A stretch of 64,000 nt of DNA from Aphodosoma sp045126975 (GCA_045126975.1 JBGVPL010000040.1:102153-166152); one strand, 5' to 3'. Positions 10,544-19,417 are shown, counted from the first letter of the stretch. Numbers and translations: made by a program. Notes: generated by a model not told the origin, from the letters alone.

Positions 10544-10957
10544 ATGTTGAAATCAATTTTATCAATCTCTGGTAAACCAGGTCTTTTCAAACTCGTATCG
10601 GGTGCAAAAAATATGATCATAGTTGAATCACTTGTAGATGGAAAACGCTTTCCATCGCATCAACGCGACAAAGTCATTTCGCTTGCTGATATCGCTATGT
10701 ACACTGAAACTACTGAAGTGCCTCTTCGTGAAGTGCTTGAAAGCGTGAAAAAACTCGAAAATGGTGCTGAAGCAAGTGTTGACCCAAAAGCAGAACCTGC
10801 TGTATTGCGCGAATGGTTCGCAAAAGTATTGCCTGATTTCGACCGCGACCGTGTGTATCCAACCGATATCAAGAAACTTGTACAATGGTACAACCTTTTG
10901 ATGAAATCTGGTAACGACGATTTCTCAGAAAAAGAAGAAGAAACAACAGAAGAATAA
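10544..10957 (+). CDS. DUF5606 domain protein
   Basis: A 137-residue cytoplasmic protein of a family restricted to Bacteroidetes and without known function. It shows the conserved opening MLKSILSISGKPGLFKLVSG, a small domain to about residue 60, and a second helical block ending near residue 125 (WYNLLMKSG), followed by an acidic Glu-rich tail. Own promoter; a hairpin containing 7-nt gaaattt repeats follows the stop (10961-11009) and may terminate transcription before the phosphoesterase gene. Confidence 0.8.
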   Translation: MLKSILSISGKPGLFKLVSGAKNMIIVESLVDGKRFPSHQRDKVISLADIAMYTETTEVPLREVLESVKKLENGAEASVDPKAEPAVLREWFAKVLPDFDRDRVYPTDIKKLVQWYNLLMKSGNDDFSEKEEETTEE

Positions 10958-10960
10958 ATT

Positions 10961-11009
10961 GTGATTTGAAATGTGAAATTTGAAATTTGAAATTTTGAGT
11001 TTCACATTT
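10961..11009. repeat. 7-nt repeat tract (gaaattt) with hairpin
   Basis: Units gtgattt, gaaatgt, then three gaaattt. The flanks AAATGTGAAA and TTTCACATTT can pair, followed by T-rich DNA, so it may also terminate. Confidence 0.7.
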
Positions 11010-11023
11010 TTAATTAAAATATT

Positions 11024-12157
11024 ATGCAAAAAGTAGTACGATTAGTTTTTGCTGTAGTTATAATTTCACTTGTTTGTTGGTTTGCATCTCGTTGGAATGT
11101 TTGGTTTGGTAAGCATCCCGAGCCTCAATTCCAATTAACCGAAAGCGTGGTAGGTGTTCAATTGACGGTGGGTGATAATCCATTGATAGAGCGTATAGTG
11201 TCGTGGCGGTCGCGCCCTGATTCTGTATTGTTGAAAGATAATGCTGTGCGTCTTATTTGGATTTCTGATGCAGATACCTTATATCCAAAAGTAAATAAGA
11301 AGTGGATTGAATCAGGTGGAGGAGAGGCTATATATTATTGGAGTGAGATAGAGGTGCAAGAGGGGAAATATAGGTATGCTATAGTGACTGTGGATACTGT
11401 AACTCCTTATTATTCAACTGAGGTGAATTATTCGGATTCGTTGAGTGTATTGGTGTTGGGTGATGTGCAGGATAAGCGTTATAATGCTGATATGGACTCG
11501 GCTGTGATGCGATTAAGAAAGGAGTGTGATGCGGATTTTGTGTTGCAATTAGGAGACCTTATTGACCGCCCCCATCAAGATAAATGGGACATCTATTTTC
11601 ATTCGTTCGAACCATTGCGCACGTCGGTGCCTATTATATCAATAGTAGGGAATCATGATTATCATAAGGGAATAAATAAGTATCCCGATGAGAGATTTTT
11701 CTATACTTTTCCTTATTTTTTGGATGATGAAAATAATGCTCCAAAAATTGGTTGTTGTGAACTAGATTTTGGTAGCACTCATATCTATATTCTTGACTCT
11801 AATCAACCGATATTCCGTCAGTTGGCGCAACGTAGATGGTTGAAGAGTAGATTGGCAAATGCAGAGAATGATGTAAAAAAGATAGTTGCATTGCATCATC
11901 CATTGCGCTCTGCTCGTAGTAATTTTAATAATCTTATTGTGCGTTGGTTGTTTGAAGGAGTTGTTAAACAATCTAATGTAGAACTAGTTTTAGCTGGTCA
12001 TGAACATACAAATATCACTCTTACAAAAAAAGAAACAGGAGGATATAAGCAAATTATTACTAATTTTTCTTCTAAAAATTATGACGATGCAGATGGCGAT
12101 AGTGGTCGAAAAATTGTAGAATTGCGACTCGAAAATGGAAAAATAAAGTTCTACTAA
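11024..12157 (+). CDS. Membrane-anchored metallophosphoesterase
   Basis: Calcineurin-like phosphoesterase with one N-terminal membrane helix (about residues 5-22) and the catalytic domain presumably in the periplasm. Metal-binding motifs occur in the family order: GDVQ (about 147), GDLIDR (about 177), GNHDYH (about 209), HHPLR (about 292) and GHEHTN (about 325). An N-terminal region of about 120 residues precedes the catalytic domain and resembles the Fn3-like domain of purple acid phosphatases. Substrate unknown. 377 residues, apparently monocistronic. Confidence 0.83.
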   Translation: MQKVVRLVFAVVIISLVCWFASRWNVWFGKHPEPQFQLTESVVGVQLTVGDNPLIERIVSWRSRPDSVLLKDNAVRLIWISDADTLYPKVNKKWIESGGGEAIYYWSEIEVQEGKYRYAIVTVDTVTPYYSTEVNYSDSLSVLVLGDVQDKRYNADMDSAVMRLRKECDADFVLQLGDLIDRPHQDKWDIYFHSFEPLRTSVPIISIVGNHDYHKGINKYPDERFFYTFPYFLDDENNAPKIGCCELDFGSTHIYILDSNQPIFRQLAQRRWLKSRLANAENDVKKIVALHHPLRSARSNFNNLIVRWLFEGVVKQSNVELVLAGHEHTNITLTKKETGGYKQIITNFSSKNYDDADGDSGRKIVELRLENGKIKFY

Positions 12158-12296
12158 AACATGTTGAAAAACATATTAAAAAATTTGGTCAATTCAAAAA
12201 TAATTGCGAACTTTACATGCTCGAATAAAAGCAAAGTCTATGTCTATAATCATAGGATAATAAACCTAATAATCTAACATAAAAACGTAAAAAACA

Positions 12297-14054
12297 ATGG
12301 CAAGAGAAATTCAATTTAGCTTGGTTTACCGTGACATGTGGCAATCGTCAGGTAAATATGTGCCACGTAAAGATCAATTGGCACAAATTGCACCAGTTAT
12401 TATCGATATGGGCTGTTTTGCTCGCGTAGAAACAAATGGTGGTGCATCGGAACAAGTGAATTTATTATATGGTGAAAACCCTAACCTTGCAGTTCGTACA
12501 TTTACAAAACCTTTCAACGAAGCAGGTATTAAAACACACATGCTCGACCGTGGTTTGAACGCATTGCGTATGAACCCAGTTCCTGCTGACGTTCGTGAAT
12601 TAATGTACAAAGTAAAACATGCTCAAGGCGTGGATATTACTCGTATCTTCTGCGGTTTGAATGATGTTCGCAATATTGCAGCATCTATCAAATGGGCAAA
12701 AGCAGCAGGTATGACAGCTCAAGCAACAATGTGTATCACTCACTCACAAGTGCACACTGCTGAGTATTATATCAATATGGCTGAGAAACTTATTGCTGAA
12801 GGTGCACAAGAAATCTGTTTGAAAGATATGGCAGGTATTGGTCGTCCTACAGTGCTCGGTCAAATCGTGAAATCTATCAAAACTAATCACCCTGAAATCG
12901 TAGTTCAATATCACGGTCACACAGGTCCTGGTTTCTCAGTAGCTTCTATGCTCGAAGTTGCAAAAGCAGGTGGTGATGTATTCGACGTAGCAATGGAACC
13001 ACTTTCTTGGGGTATGGTTCACCCAGACGTTATCACTATCAGCGAAATGTTCAAAGCAGAAGGCTTTAAAGTGCCAGAAATCAACATGAAAGCTTATATG
13101 GAAGCTCGTCGCTTGACTCAAAGCTTTATGGATGACTTCTTGGGTTACTTTATCGACCCACGTAACCGTTTCATGTCTTCATTGCTCGTAGGTTGCGGTC
13201 TTCCTGGTGGTATGATGGGTTCTTTGATGGCTGACTTGAAAGGCGTTCACGCAGCAATCAATTCTAACCTTAAAGCACAAGGCAAAGCAGAATTGAACGA
13301 AGACGAATTGCTCGTTCAACTCTTTGATGAAGTGAAATATATTTGGCCTAAACTTGGTAACCCACCATTGGTTACTCCATTCTCTCAATATGTTAAAAAC
13401 GTTGCATTGATGAACGTATTTGCAATGAGCCGTGGTGGCGAACGTTGGTCGATGATCGATGCTAACACATGGGATATGATTCTTGGTAAAGCAGGTCAAT
13501 TGCCTGGTAAACTTGATCAAGAAATCATTGAACTTGCAAAAACAAAAGGTCTTGAATTCTTCACTGGTAACCCACAAGATAACTATCCTAATGTATTGCC
13601 TCAATACATTAAAGAGATGGAAGAACTTGGTTGGGATCGTGGTCAAGACGATGAAGAACTCTTCGAATTTGCAATGCACGACAAACAATATCGTGAATTC
13701 AAATCGGGTGAAGCTAAACGTCGTTTCAATAAAGAGTTGGAAGAAAAAATTGCTGCTAAAATGCAAGGTGGAGCAGGTGCTAAAGTCGACGCACAAAAAC
13801 TTCTTCACCCTAATGCAGAACCACTTAAAGCTCCTGTTGCAGGTCGTGTATTGTGGGAACTCTCTGCTCGCACTAACATTGCTCCAGCTAAAGGCAAAAA
13901 ATTCAAAGCAGGTGAATTCTTGTGTGGCCTTCAAACTAACCATGGTATCGACGAAATTAAAGCTCCATTCGATGGCGTATTCGTGGAAGTGAAAAAACAA
14001 CAAGGTCAAAATGTTGAACTTGGTGGTGCAATCGCTCTTATCGAAAAACAATAA
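12297..14054 (+). CDS. Carboxyltransferase-type protein (oxaloacetate decarboxylase alpha/pyruvate carboxylase B-like) with a biotin-less C-terminal domain
   Basis: Family members move CO2 between biotin and an oxoacid or acyl-CoA. The TIM-barrel part keeps Asp13 (RD), the KDMAG lysine (Lys176) and the HGHTG metal histidines (206, 208), but the usual Asp-Ala-His-Gln segment reads Asp-Met-Trp-Gln (13-16). The C-terminal 73 residues form a biotinyl-type beta-domain, yet the Ala-Met-Lys-Met site is replaced: residues 546-553 read QTNHGIDE, putting His549 where the biotin lysine should be. 585 residues. It may act on a carrier protein in trans or have another role. Homologues in other Bacteroidales are annotated as oxaloacetate decarboxylase or pyruvate carboxylase B. 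Confidence 0.75.
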   Translation: MAREIQFSLVYRDMWQSSGKYVPRKDQLAQIAPVIIDMGCFARVETNGGASEQVNLLYGENPNLAVRTFTKPFNEAGIKTHMLDRGLNALRMNPVPADVRELMYKVKHAQGVDITRIFCGLNDVRNIAASIKWAKAAGMTAQATMCITHSQVHTAEYYINMAEKLIAEGAQEICLKDMAGIGRPTVLGQIVKSIKTNHPEIVVQYHGHTGPGFSVASMLEVAKAGGDVFDVAMEPLSWGMVHPDVITISEMFKAEGFKVPEINMKAYMEARRLTQSFMDDFLGYFIDPRNRFMSSLLVGCGLPGGMMGSLMADLKGVHAAINSNLKAQGKAELNEDELLVQLFDEVKYIWPKLGNPPLVTPFSQYVKNVALMNVFAMSRGGERWSMIDANTWDMILGKAGQLPGKLDQEIIELAKTKGLEFFTGNPQDNYPNVLPQYIKEMEELGWDRGQDDEELFEFAMHDKQYREFKSGEAKRRFNKELEEKIAAKMQGGAGAKVDAQKLLHPNAEPLKAPVAGRVLWELSARTNIAPAKGKKFKAGEFLCGLQTNHGIDEIKAPFDGVFVEVKKQQGQNVELGGAIALIEKQ

Positions 14055-14071
14055 AAAAATAACAAATAAAT

Positions 14072-14131
14072 TTTGTTTATTATAAAAATAATTGCTATCT
14101 TTGTAGTGTCTTACAAGATAGCAATTATTTT
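14072..14131 (+). promoter_or_regulatory. Promoter overlapping a perfect 17-bp inverted repeat
   Basis: -33 TTTG (14072-14075), 20-nt spacer, -7 TATCTTTG (14096-14103). The -7 box lies in and just past the left arm of a perfect inverted repeat: arms 14085-14101 and 14115-14131, loop 13 nt, core ATTGCTATCTT. It could be an operator centred on the start site, and/or the terminator of the upstream gene, because T-rich DNA follows. Confidence 0.75.
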
Positions 14132-14156
14132 ATTTATTAATATAAATCTTTTTTTT

Positions 14157-16358
14157 ATGAAACTATTTTCTACTTTGATTCAACGCATTACTGCTTTAAC
14201 AGTGGTGATTGCTATGGTGATTGGTGCAAATGCAGCCAATCGTACGTTTGCGACTATTGCAGATATGAATGCAGCAACAGATCTGGTTGATGGAGACGTT
14301 GTTACTATTACTAATGATGTTGTTATTGAGTATTTATTTGAAAGTTATTATGTACTTAAAGATAAGTCGGGTACAGCTACTTGTGTGAATTATAATTACA
14401 ATTTTAGTAAATTTAATAAATTGCGTCTTGAAGGACTTGAAGAATATCCGGAAACTCCTCCTGTGAAACCTGGTGATGTATTTAAAAAATATACAGCGAC
14501 AGTTGAATTTTCATATGATATGATTCAATTGAAACCAGAACTTGATATGGATTGGTTGGAATTTGTGGGTTTTACTGCAGAATATGCTAAAACTACAGAT
14601 TACGTTGCAACAACAACAAAGGTAACAGTACGTCAATTGCTTGATAATCCAGATAGTTATATAGGAAAAGTGGTGTCTTTGGATAATGCATCAACTTTTC
14701 TTAAAGGTTTTAACTCTTATTTGGTTCAAGGTACAGATACATTGAAAAATTTTCGTATTTCAGGTTTGAATCCAGAAGATTATCCAAATAATATTGTTAT
14801 CAATCAAGCTCTTTGTTTGAGTAAGTATGGTGGTGGTTGTAAATTGGAGTTGTCTATGAGTGATTACGAAGTAGGTCCTTTTACTGAATTAAAAGCCCTT
14901 AAATCTTCGGCAATGACAGAAAATATTCCTTTGAATTTAACAGTTCAAGTATTGCGTAAAGAGACATATAATGGTAAAACTTATATTACAGTTATGAATG
15001 GCTCTGGTAGATATTTGTTAAACTATTCTGGTATTCGTATTCTTTTGAACACAGAAAATGATGTAGATAAAAAGATTAAAGTAGGTGATAATATTAACTT
15101 AAAAACCTCGGCAGCTAAGTTGTCTGTATCAGAGAAAGATGGTAATGACTTTACTCCTTCATTGTTGACTTTGAATGCTCATGAAACTACAATTATCTCT
15201 TCAGGTGAAATTAAATATATGTCAATTGCACCAGAAGAAGTATCAATGTTGAATCTTTATGAATATTTGCCTGTAGTTCTTAATGGTTATGTTACTTTAT
15301 CAGGTGAACCTACAGCAGAACAAACAGCTCATAACATTGCACCAGCGACATTGGCATCTATTTATGGCGATTTGAATATGATTTTATTGGATTTGACATA
15401 TAAACCAAAAGAAGGTTCTAAATTTGTTGTAACAGGCATTATGGATGTGCCATTGTGGATGGGAAAATCTAATAAAACTGTAATTGTTCCACTTTCAGAA
15501 AAAGGATTTATGTCAGATTCTTATACTTTCAATAACATTGCAGAGATGCTTGCTTTTGGTGCGCCTATTTCGTCTGTAGTTAATTATAAATTTACTAATT
15601 CTTTGACTGTTACGGGCGTTGAAACAATTAGAGCAGTAGGTGATGAGGATCAAACTCAACACGTTGTTTTTGTTGCCGATGCAACAGGTTATTTGATGTT
15701 GAGAGGTGTTGTTGAGGCTAAGGTAGGAGATGCTATTACTGCAGTTTCGGGTTATTATAATAGTGGACGCCCAACTACAGTGAATGGTGGTTATAGAGAT
15801 TTTGGCGTTGCTGTTAGCTTAGAATTAGATTCGACAGGTGTAGATGTAGCAACAACTGGTGCTATTACAGTTAATCCTATTGAAGTTACTATTGCTCAGT
15901 TGCTTGCATCTGATGAGTATGCTTCTAAACTTGTTAAGTTAACTAACTTTACATATAAAGAGGTTGAAGAAACAGTTCAAGATGAGACCGTAACACGCCA
16001 TTTTATTTATCAAGGAACTGATTCAATGGCAGTTGATGCATCGTTTAAAAATCAAAAAAATAAATCTTCAATTGTAGGTAACTATTATCTTAATGGTTAT
16101 TATACAAGTGTAATACCTCAAGTTAAAGAAAAAGCACCTTCTGCTATAGAAGATGTAGAAGCTGATAATTCGTTGTATTTTACAGGTAATACACTTTGTG
16201 CGTATGGTGCAGAAATTGAAGTTTACGATTTGATGGGTCGTTTGGTAGTGTCAGGTAGTGATGTTGTTACTCTTGAAAATTTGAATCAAAATATATTTGT
16301 GGTTAGAACTAAGTATTTTGATGGTCAAGTGTTCGTTACAAAAGTAGCAAATCGTTAA
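14157..16358 (+). CDS. T9SS-exported protein of unknown function
   Basis: A 733-residue secreted protein. The start is set at ATG 14157 because the promoter lies inside any longer frame. A signal peptide occupies residues 1-26. The body contains beta-rich repeated segments with wording such as TVRQLLDNPDSYIGKVVSL and a similar block near residue 580 (IAQLLASDEYASKLVKLTN), suggesting OB-fold-like modules. The last 65 residues look like a T9SS sorting domain (EVYDLMGRLVVSG, then FVVRTKYFDGQVFVTKV), which predicts export across the outer membrane. I do not recognise a catalytic domain. Confidence 0.7.
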   Translation: MKLFSTLIQRITALTVVIAMVIGANAANRTFATIADMNAATDLVDGDVVTITNDVVIEYLFESYYVLKDKSGTATCVNYNYNFSKFNKLRLEGLEEYPETPPVKPGDVFKKYTATVEFSYDMIQLKPELDMDWLEFVGFTAEYAKTTDYVATTTKVTVRQLLDNPDSYIGKVVSLDNASTFLKGFNSYLVQGTDTLKNFRISGLNPEDYPNNIVINQALCLSKYGGGCKLELSMSDYEVGPFTELKALKSSAMTENIPLNLTVQVLRKETYNGKTYITVMNGSGRYLLNYSGIRILLNTENDVDKKIKVGDNINLKTSAAKLSVSEKDGNDFTPSLLTLNAHETTIISSGEIKYMSIAPEEVSMLNLYEYLPVVLNGYVTLSGEPTAEQTAHNIAPATLASIYGDLNMILLDLTYKPKEGSKFVVTGIMDVPLWMGKSNKTVIVPLSEKGFMSDSYTFNNIAEMLAFGAPISSVVNYKFTNSLTVTGVETIRAVGDEDQTQHVVFVADATGYLMLRGVVEAKVGDAITAVSGYYNSGRPTTVNGGYRDFGVAVSLELDSTGVDVATTGAITVNPIEVTIAQLLASDEYASKLVKLTNFTYKEVEETVQDETVTRHFIYQGTDSMAVDASFKNQKNKSSIVGNYYLNGYYTSVIPQVKEKAPSAIEDVEADNSLYFTGNTLCAYGAEIEVYDLMGRLVVSGSDVVTLENLNQNIFVVRTKYFDGQVFVTKVANR

Positions 16359-16378
16359 TAATTGATTTTAATATCCTT

Positions 16379-16416
16379 AAAGACCTTAGACATGGTTTTG
16401 TCTGAGGTCTTTTTTA
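16379..16416 (+). terminator. Terminator after the T9SS protein gene
   Basis: Stem AAAGACCTTAGACA pairing with TGTCTGAGGTCTTT, followed by T6. Confidence 0.85.
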
Positions 16417-16426
16417 ACCTAAATTT

Positions 16427-17206
16427 ATGAAAGATTTGATTTCTGAAGAGTGGCGGAACTTATTGGTAGATGAATTTGCAAAGGAGTATTTTGTTGATTT
16501 ATCGCAAAAAGTTGATGTTGCATATTCTAATTCGGTAGTTTATCCTGCGAGAGAAAATATGTTTCGTGCGTTTGAATTGTGTGCACCAAAAGATGTTAAA
16601 GTTGTGATTCTTGGGCAAGACCCGTATCATGAGCCAGGACAAGCTCAGGGGTTGGCTTTTTCAGTGCCAGATATGTGTCAGATGCCAGGGTCGCTTAATC
16701 ATATTTTTCAAGAGATTGCGATGGAATTTCAGACTGAGCCACTTCCTGGAAATAACCTTGAGCGTTGGGCACGGCAAGGAGTTTTGTTGTTGAATGCAAC
16801 GCTTACTGTAGAGGCAGGCAAGGCAGGAAGTCATGAGACTTTTGGTTGGCAGAGATTTACGGATGCAGTGATCGGTTTACTGAGTGAGAGGTATGAGAAT
16901 ATAGTTTTTATGTTGTGGGGAAAAAGTGCAGCAGCAAAGGTGAAAATTATCGATAAAACAAAACATAAGGTGTATGTATCAACTCATCCGTCTGGACTTT
17001 CGTGGGGCAAGACATCTAATGTTGAGAAAATGAAAGGGTGTGCGTTGAGGGTTAGTGAAAAAGGAGATTTGACAGGGGGAGAGGTGAATTTTATTTATAA
17101 AGGATTTGGGCGTTTGCGTAATGATTCGTTTTGGGGATCAATGCAATTTCGGGCTACGAATAATTATTTGAAATCAAAAGGAAAAAATCCTATAGATTGG
17201 AGGTGA
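16427..17206 (+). CDS. ung: Uracil-DNA glycosylase, family 1
   Basis: Removes uracil from DNA to begin base-excision repair. It has the water-activating motif GQDPYH (63-68, Asp65), the LLLNATLTV block (120-128) and a C-terminal NPIDW. The DNA-intercalation loop is unusual: the normal His-Pro-Ser-Pro-Leu-Ser reads HPSGLS (187-192), and about 30-35 extra residues (about 195-230) separate it from the following helix. This explains the length of 259 residues against about 220-230 for the family. It lies directly after a terminator. Confidence 0.9.
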   Translation: MKDLISEEWRNLLVDEFAKEYFVDLSQKVDVAYSNSVVYPARENMFRAFELCAPKDVKVVILGQDPYHEPGQAQGLAFSVPDMCQMPGSLNHIFQEIAMEFQTEPLPGNNLERWARQGVLLLNATLTVEAGKAGSHETFGWQRFTDAVIGLLSERYENIVFMLWGKSAAAKVKIIDKTKHKVYVSTHPSGLSWGKTSNVEKMKGCALRVSEKGDLTGGEVNFIYKGFGRLRNDSFWGSMQFRATNNYLKSKGKNPIDWR

Positions 17207-17212
17207 AAAATA

Positions 17213-17243
17213 TTGTGGTTTTAAAATAAAATTATTAACTTTG
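17213..17243 (+). promoter_or_regulatory. bcp promoter
   Basis: -33 TTG (17213-17215), 20-nt spacer, -7 TAACTTTG (17236-17243). Confidence 0.7.
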
Positions 17244-17260
17244 TTGAAAATTGTATTGTT

Positions 17261-17728
17261 ATGAATATAGGAGATAAAATGCCTGATTATTTGGGATTAG
17301 ATCAAAATGGAAATCCTATTAAGGCGGAAGATTTGAAAGGACAAAAGGTGGTGTTGTATTTTTATCCAAAAGATATGACATCGGGTTGTACGGCTCAGGC
17401 TTGTAGCTTGCGTGATGGTTATGAAGAGTTACGAGCAAAGGGGTATAAGGTGATAGGAGTGAGTGTGGATGATGCAAAACGTCATTTGAAATTTATTGAA
17501 AAAAATGAATTACCTTTTGATTTAATTGCTGACACTGAGCATGCTTTGGTTGAAGCATTTGGAGTGTGGGCAGAGAAAAAGATGTGTGGAAAAACTTATA
17601 TGGGTACGTTGCGTACGACTTTTATTTTTAATGAAGATGGCGTTTTGGAGCATATAATTGGTCCAAAACAAGTGAAGACAGCAGTACATGCAGAACAAAT
17701 ATTGTCTTTAATAGACACGAGAAAATAG
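17261..17728 (+). CDS. bcp: Thiol peroxidase of the Bcp/PrxQ type
   Basis: Reduces peroxides using thioredoxin as donor. The thioredoxin-fold protein of 155 residues has the peroxidatic Cys43 in SGCTAQAC and a second cysteine at 48, the spacing of the two-cysteine Bcp subgroup. The end of the gene, including the last residues DTRK and the stop TAG, lies inside a 7-nt-periodic inverted tract (17714-17768) that also fills the gap to recA. Confidence 0.9.
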   Translation: MNIGDKMPDYLGLDQNGNPIKAEDLKGQKVVLYFYPKDMTSGCTAQACSLRDGYEELRAKGYKVIGVSVDDAKRHLKFIEKNELPFDLIADTEHALVEAFGVWAEKKMCGKTYMGTLRTTFIFNEDGVLEHIIGPKQVKTAVHAEQILSLIDTRK

Positions 17729-17768
17729 ATACAAGATGTTAGATGTCTCGTATCTCGTGTCTTGTATA
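17714..17768. repeat. Inverted 7-nt repeat tract at the bcp 3' end
   Basis: Units gacacga, gaaaata, gatacaa, gatgtta, gatgtct, cgtatct, cgtgtct. GACACGAGA and TCTCGTGTC can pair. The bcp stop codon (17726-17728) is inside. Related tracts: 24483-24530, 35738-35805 and 41780-41807. Confidence 0.8.
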
Positions 17769-17799
17769 TAGAATCTAAATAATTTAATAAATAATAATT

Positions 17800-18810
17800 A
17801 TGGCAGAACAAGAAAAAAAGATGCCTTCGGCAGATAAATTGAAGGCTTTGCAGCTTGCTATGGAGAAAATCGAGAAGGAACATGGCAAGGGAACGATTAT
17901 GAAAATGGGAGAAGATAGTGTTGAAGATGTGAGTGTTATTCCATCAGGCTCTATAGGTTTGAACTTAGCTCTCGGTGTGGGAGGTTATCCTCGTGGTCGT
18001 ATTATTGAAATATATGGTCCAGAATCGAGTGGTAAGACAACTTTGGCAATTCATGCTATTGCTGAGGCACAAAAGGCTGGTGGTATAGCTGCGATTATCG
18101 ATGCGGAGCACGCATTCGATCGTTTTTATGCAGAAAAACTTGGTGTAGATATTGATAATCTTCTTATTTCTCAACCTGATAGTGGAGAGCAAGCTCTTGA
18201 AGTGGCAGACCAATTGATTCGTTCTTCGGCTATTGATATTATTGTTATTGACTCGGTAGCGGCACTTACTCCAAAAGCGGAATTGGAAGGTGATATGGGT
18301 GATAATAAGGTCGGTTTGCAAGCTCGTTTGATGAGTCAGGCATTGCGTAAACTTACAGCAAGTATCAATAAAACTAATACTACTTGTATTTTTATCAACC
18401 AATTGCGTGAGAAAATTGGTGTTATGTTTGGTTCTCCTGAAACAACTACAGGTGGTAATGCATTGAAATTCTATGCTTCGGTGCGTCTTGATATTCGTAA
18501 ATCTACTCCTATTAAAGATGGTGATAATGTACTTGGTAATCAAACTAAAGTGAAAGTAGTTAAGAATAAAGTGGCACCTCCTTTCCGCAAAGCAGAATTT
18601 GATATTATGTTTGGTGAAGGTATTTCGCTTGCAGGTGAAATTATCGACCTTGGTGTAGAGGCTGGTGTTATTAAGAAAGCTGGTGCTTGGTTTAGTTATA
18701 ATGATACTAAACTTGGACAAGGTCGTGATGCAGCTAAACGTTTGATTCAAGATAATCCAGAATTGCTTGAAGAACTTCAAGGCAAGATTATGGAAGCGCT
18801 TAAGAATTAG
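17800..18810 (+). CDS. recA: Recombinase RecA
   Basis: ATP-dependent strand exchange and SOS co-protease. Walker A GPESSGKT (73-80), Walker B-like IIVIDSVAAL (about 146-155) and the strand-exchange region NTTCIFINQLREKIGVMFG (about 192-210) are all present. The protein is 336 residues, near the usual 340-355 with a short C-terminal tail. The stop codon TAG forms part of the first unit (gaattag, 18804-18810) of a 7-nt repeat tract. Confidence 0.97.
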   Translation: MAEQEKKMPSADKLKALQLAMEKIEKEHGKGTIMKMGEDSVEDVSVIPSGSIGLNLALGVGGYPRGRIIEIYGPESSGKTTLAIHAIAEAQKAGGIAAIIDAEHAFDRFYAEKLGVDIDNLLISQPDSGEQALEVADQLIRSSAIDIIVIDSVAALTPKAELEGDMGDNKVGLQARLMSQALRKLTASINKTNTTCIFINQLREKIGVMFGSPETTTGGNALKFYASVRLDIRKSTPIKDGDNVLGNQTKVKVVKNKVAPPFRKAEFDIMFGEGISLAGEIIDLGVEAGVIKKAGAWFSYNDTKLGQGRDAAKRLIQDNPELLEELQGKIMEALKN

Positions 18811-18870
18811 GAATGAGGAATTAGGAATGAGGAATTAGGAATGAGGAATTGAGAATGGAGGAATGAGACT
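18804..18870. repeat. 7-nt repeat tract (gaattag/gaatgag)
   Basis: Alternating gaattag and gaatgag units followed by decayed copies; it begins at the recA stop codon. Confidence 0.9.
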
Positions 18871-18887
18871 CTAAAATATATGCCTAA

Positions 18888-18947
18888 CACTTAACTCTAA
18901 CCTCTAACCATTAACCTTTCAATTCTCAACTCTCAACTTTCAACTCG
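18888..18947. repeat. 7-nt repeat tract (ctctaac/ctctcaa)
   Basis: Units ctctaac, ctctaac, cattaac, ctttcaa, ttctcaa, ctctcaa, ctttcaa, ending two bases before the next start codon. Confidence 0.9.
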
Positions 18948-18949
18948 AA

Positions 18950-19417
18950 ATGAATATATTGTTTATTTGTCTTGGAAATATTTGTCGAAGTCCGATGGCA
19001 GAGACTATAATGAATAAATTGCTTGAAGAGCGAGGGCTCTCCAAGCAATTTGTTATTGATTCGGCTGGTTTAGAGGCTTATCATGAGGGAGAACGGGCAG
19101 ATGCTCGTATGCGTGCTCATGCAGCTCGTCATGGTTATAATATAACGCATATTTCGCGTCCTATGCGTCGTGAGGATTGGGATAAATGGGATTTAATAGT
19201 CTGTATGGATGCGCAGAATAGGCGAGCTTTGAGTAATCGTGCGCCTTCGGCAGAGCATTTTAAGAAGGTAACGTTGGCAACCAATTATTGCGACAAGCAT
19301 TGTTTGGCAGATTGTGTGCCTGACCCTTATTATGGGGGTGAAGAGGGGTTTGAATATGTGATAGACCTACTTGAAGATGCTTGTGCAGGATTGATAGATT
19401 CGATTGTTAAATGTTGA
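18950..19417 (+). CDS. Low-molecular-weight protein-tyrosine phosphatase
   Basis: Dephosphorylates phosphotyrosine; in many bacteria it is tied to tyrosine-kinase control of polysaccharide export. The phosphate loop CLGNICR (Cys7 to Arg13) and the general-acid loop PDPYYGG (about 125-131) are intact. 155 residues, normal length. The 3' end overlaps the convergent porT gene by 11 bp. No kinase gene is adjacent. Confidence 0.93.
   Translation: MNILFICLGNICRSPMAETIMNKLLEERGLSKQFVIDSAGLEAYHEGERADARMRAHAARHGYNITHISRPMRREDWDKWDLIVCMDAQNRRALSNRAPSAEHFKKVTLATNYCDKHCLADCVPDPYYGGEEGFEYVIDLLEDACAGLIDSIVKC

Noticed and set aside
12161..12277. A short ORF (38 codons) between the phosphoesterase and carboxyltransferase genes
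   Set aside because: A/T-rich, no convincing promoter or conserved motif; likely leader DNA.
13179..14051. A 290-codon open frame antisense to the carboxyltransferase gene
   Set aside because: Composition is Phe/Cys/Thr-rich as expected from the complement of a biased gene; no promoter and no family resemblance.
14073..14156. A 28-residue N-terminal extension of the T9SS protein at 14157
   Set aside because: It would place the -7 promoter box inside the coding region and destroy the clean signal peptide.
17965..18780. A 271-codon open frame antisense to recA
   Set aside because: Ser/Thr/Asn-rich shadow of a conserved gene; no start signals.
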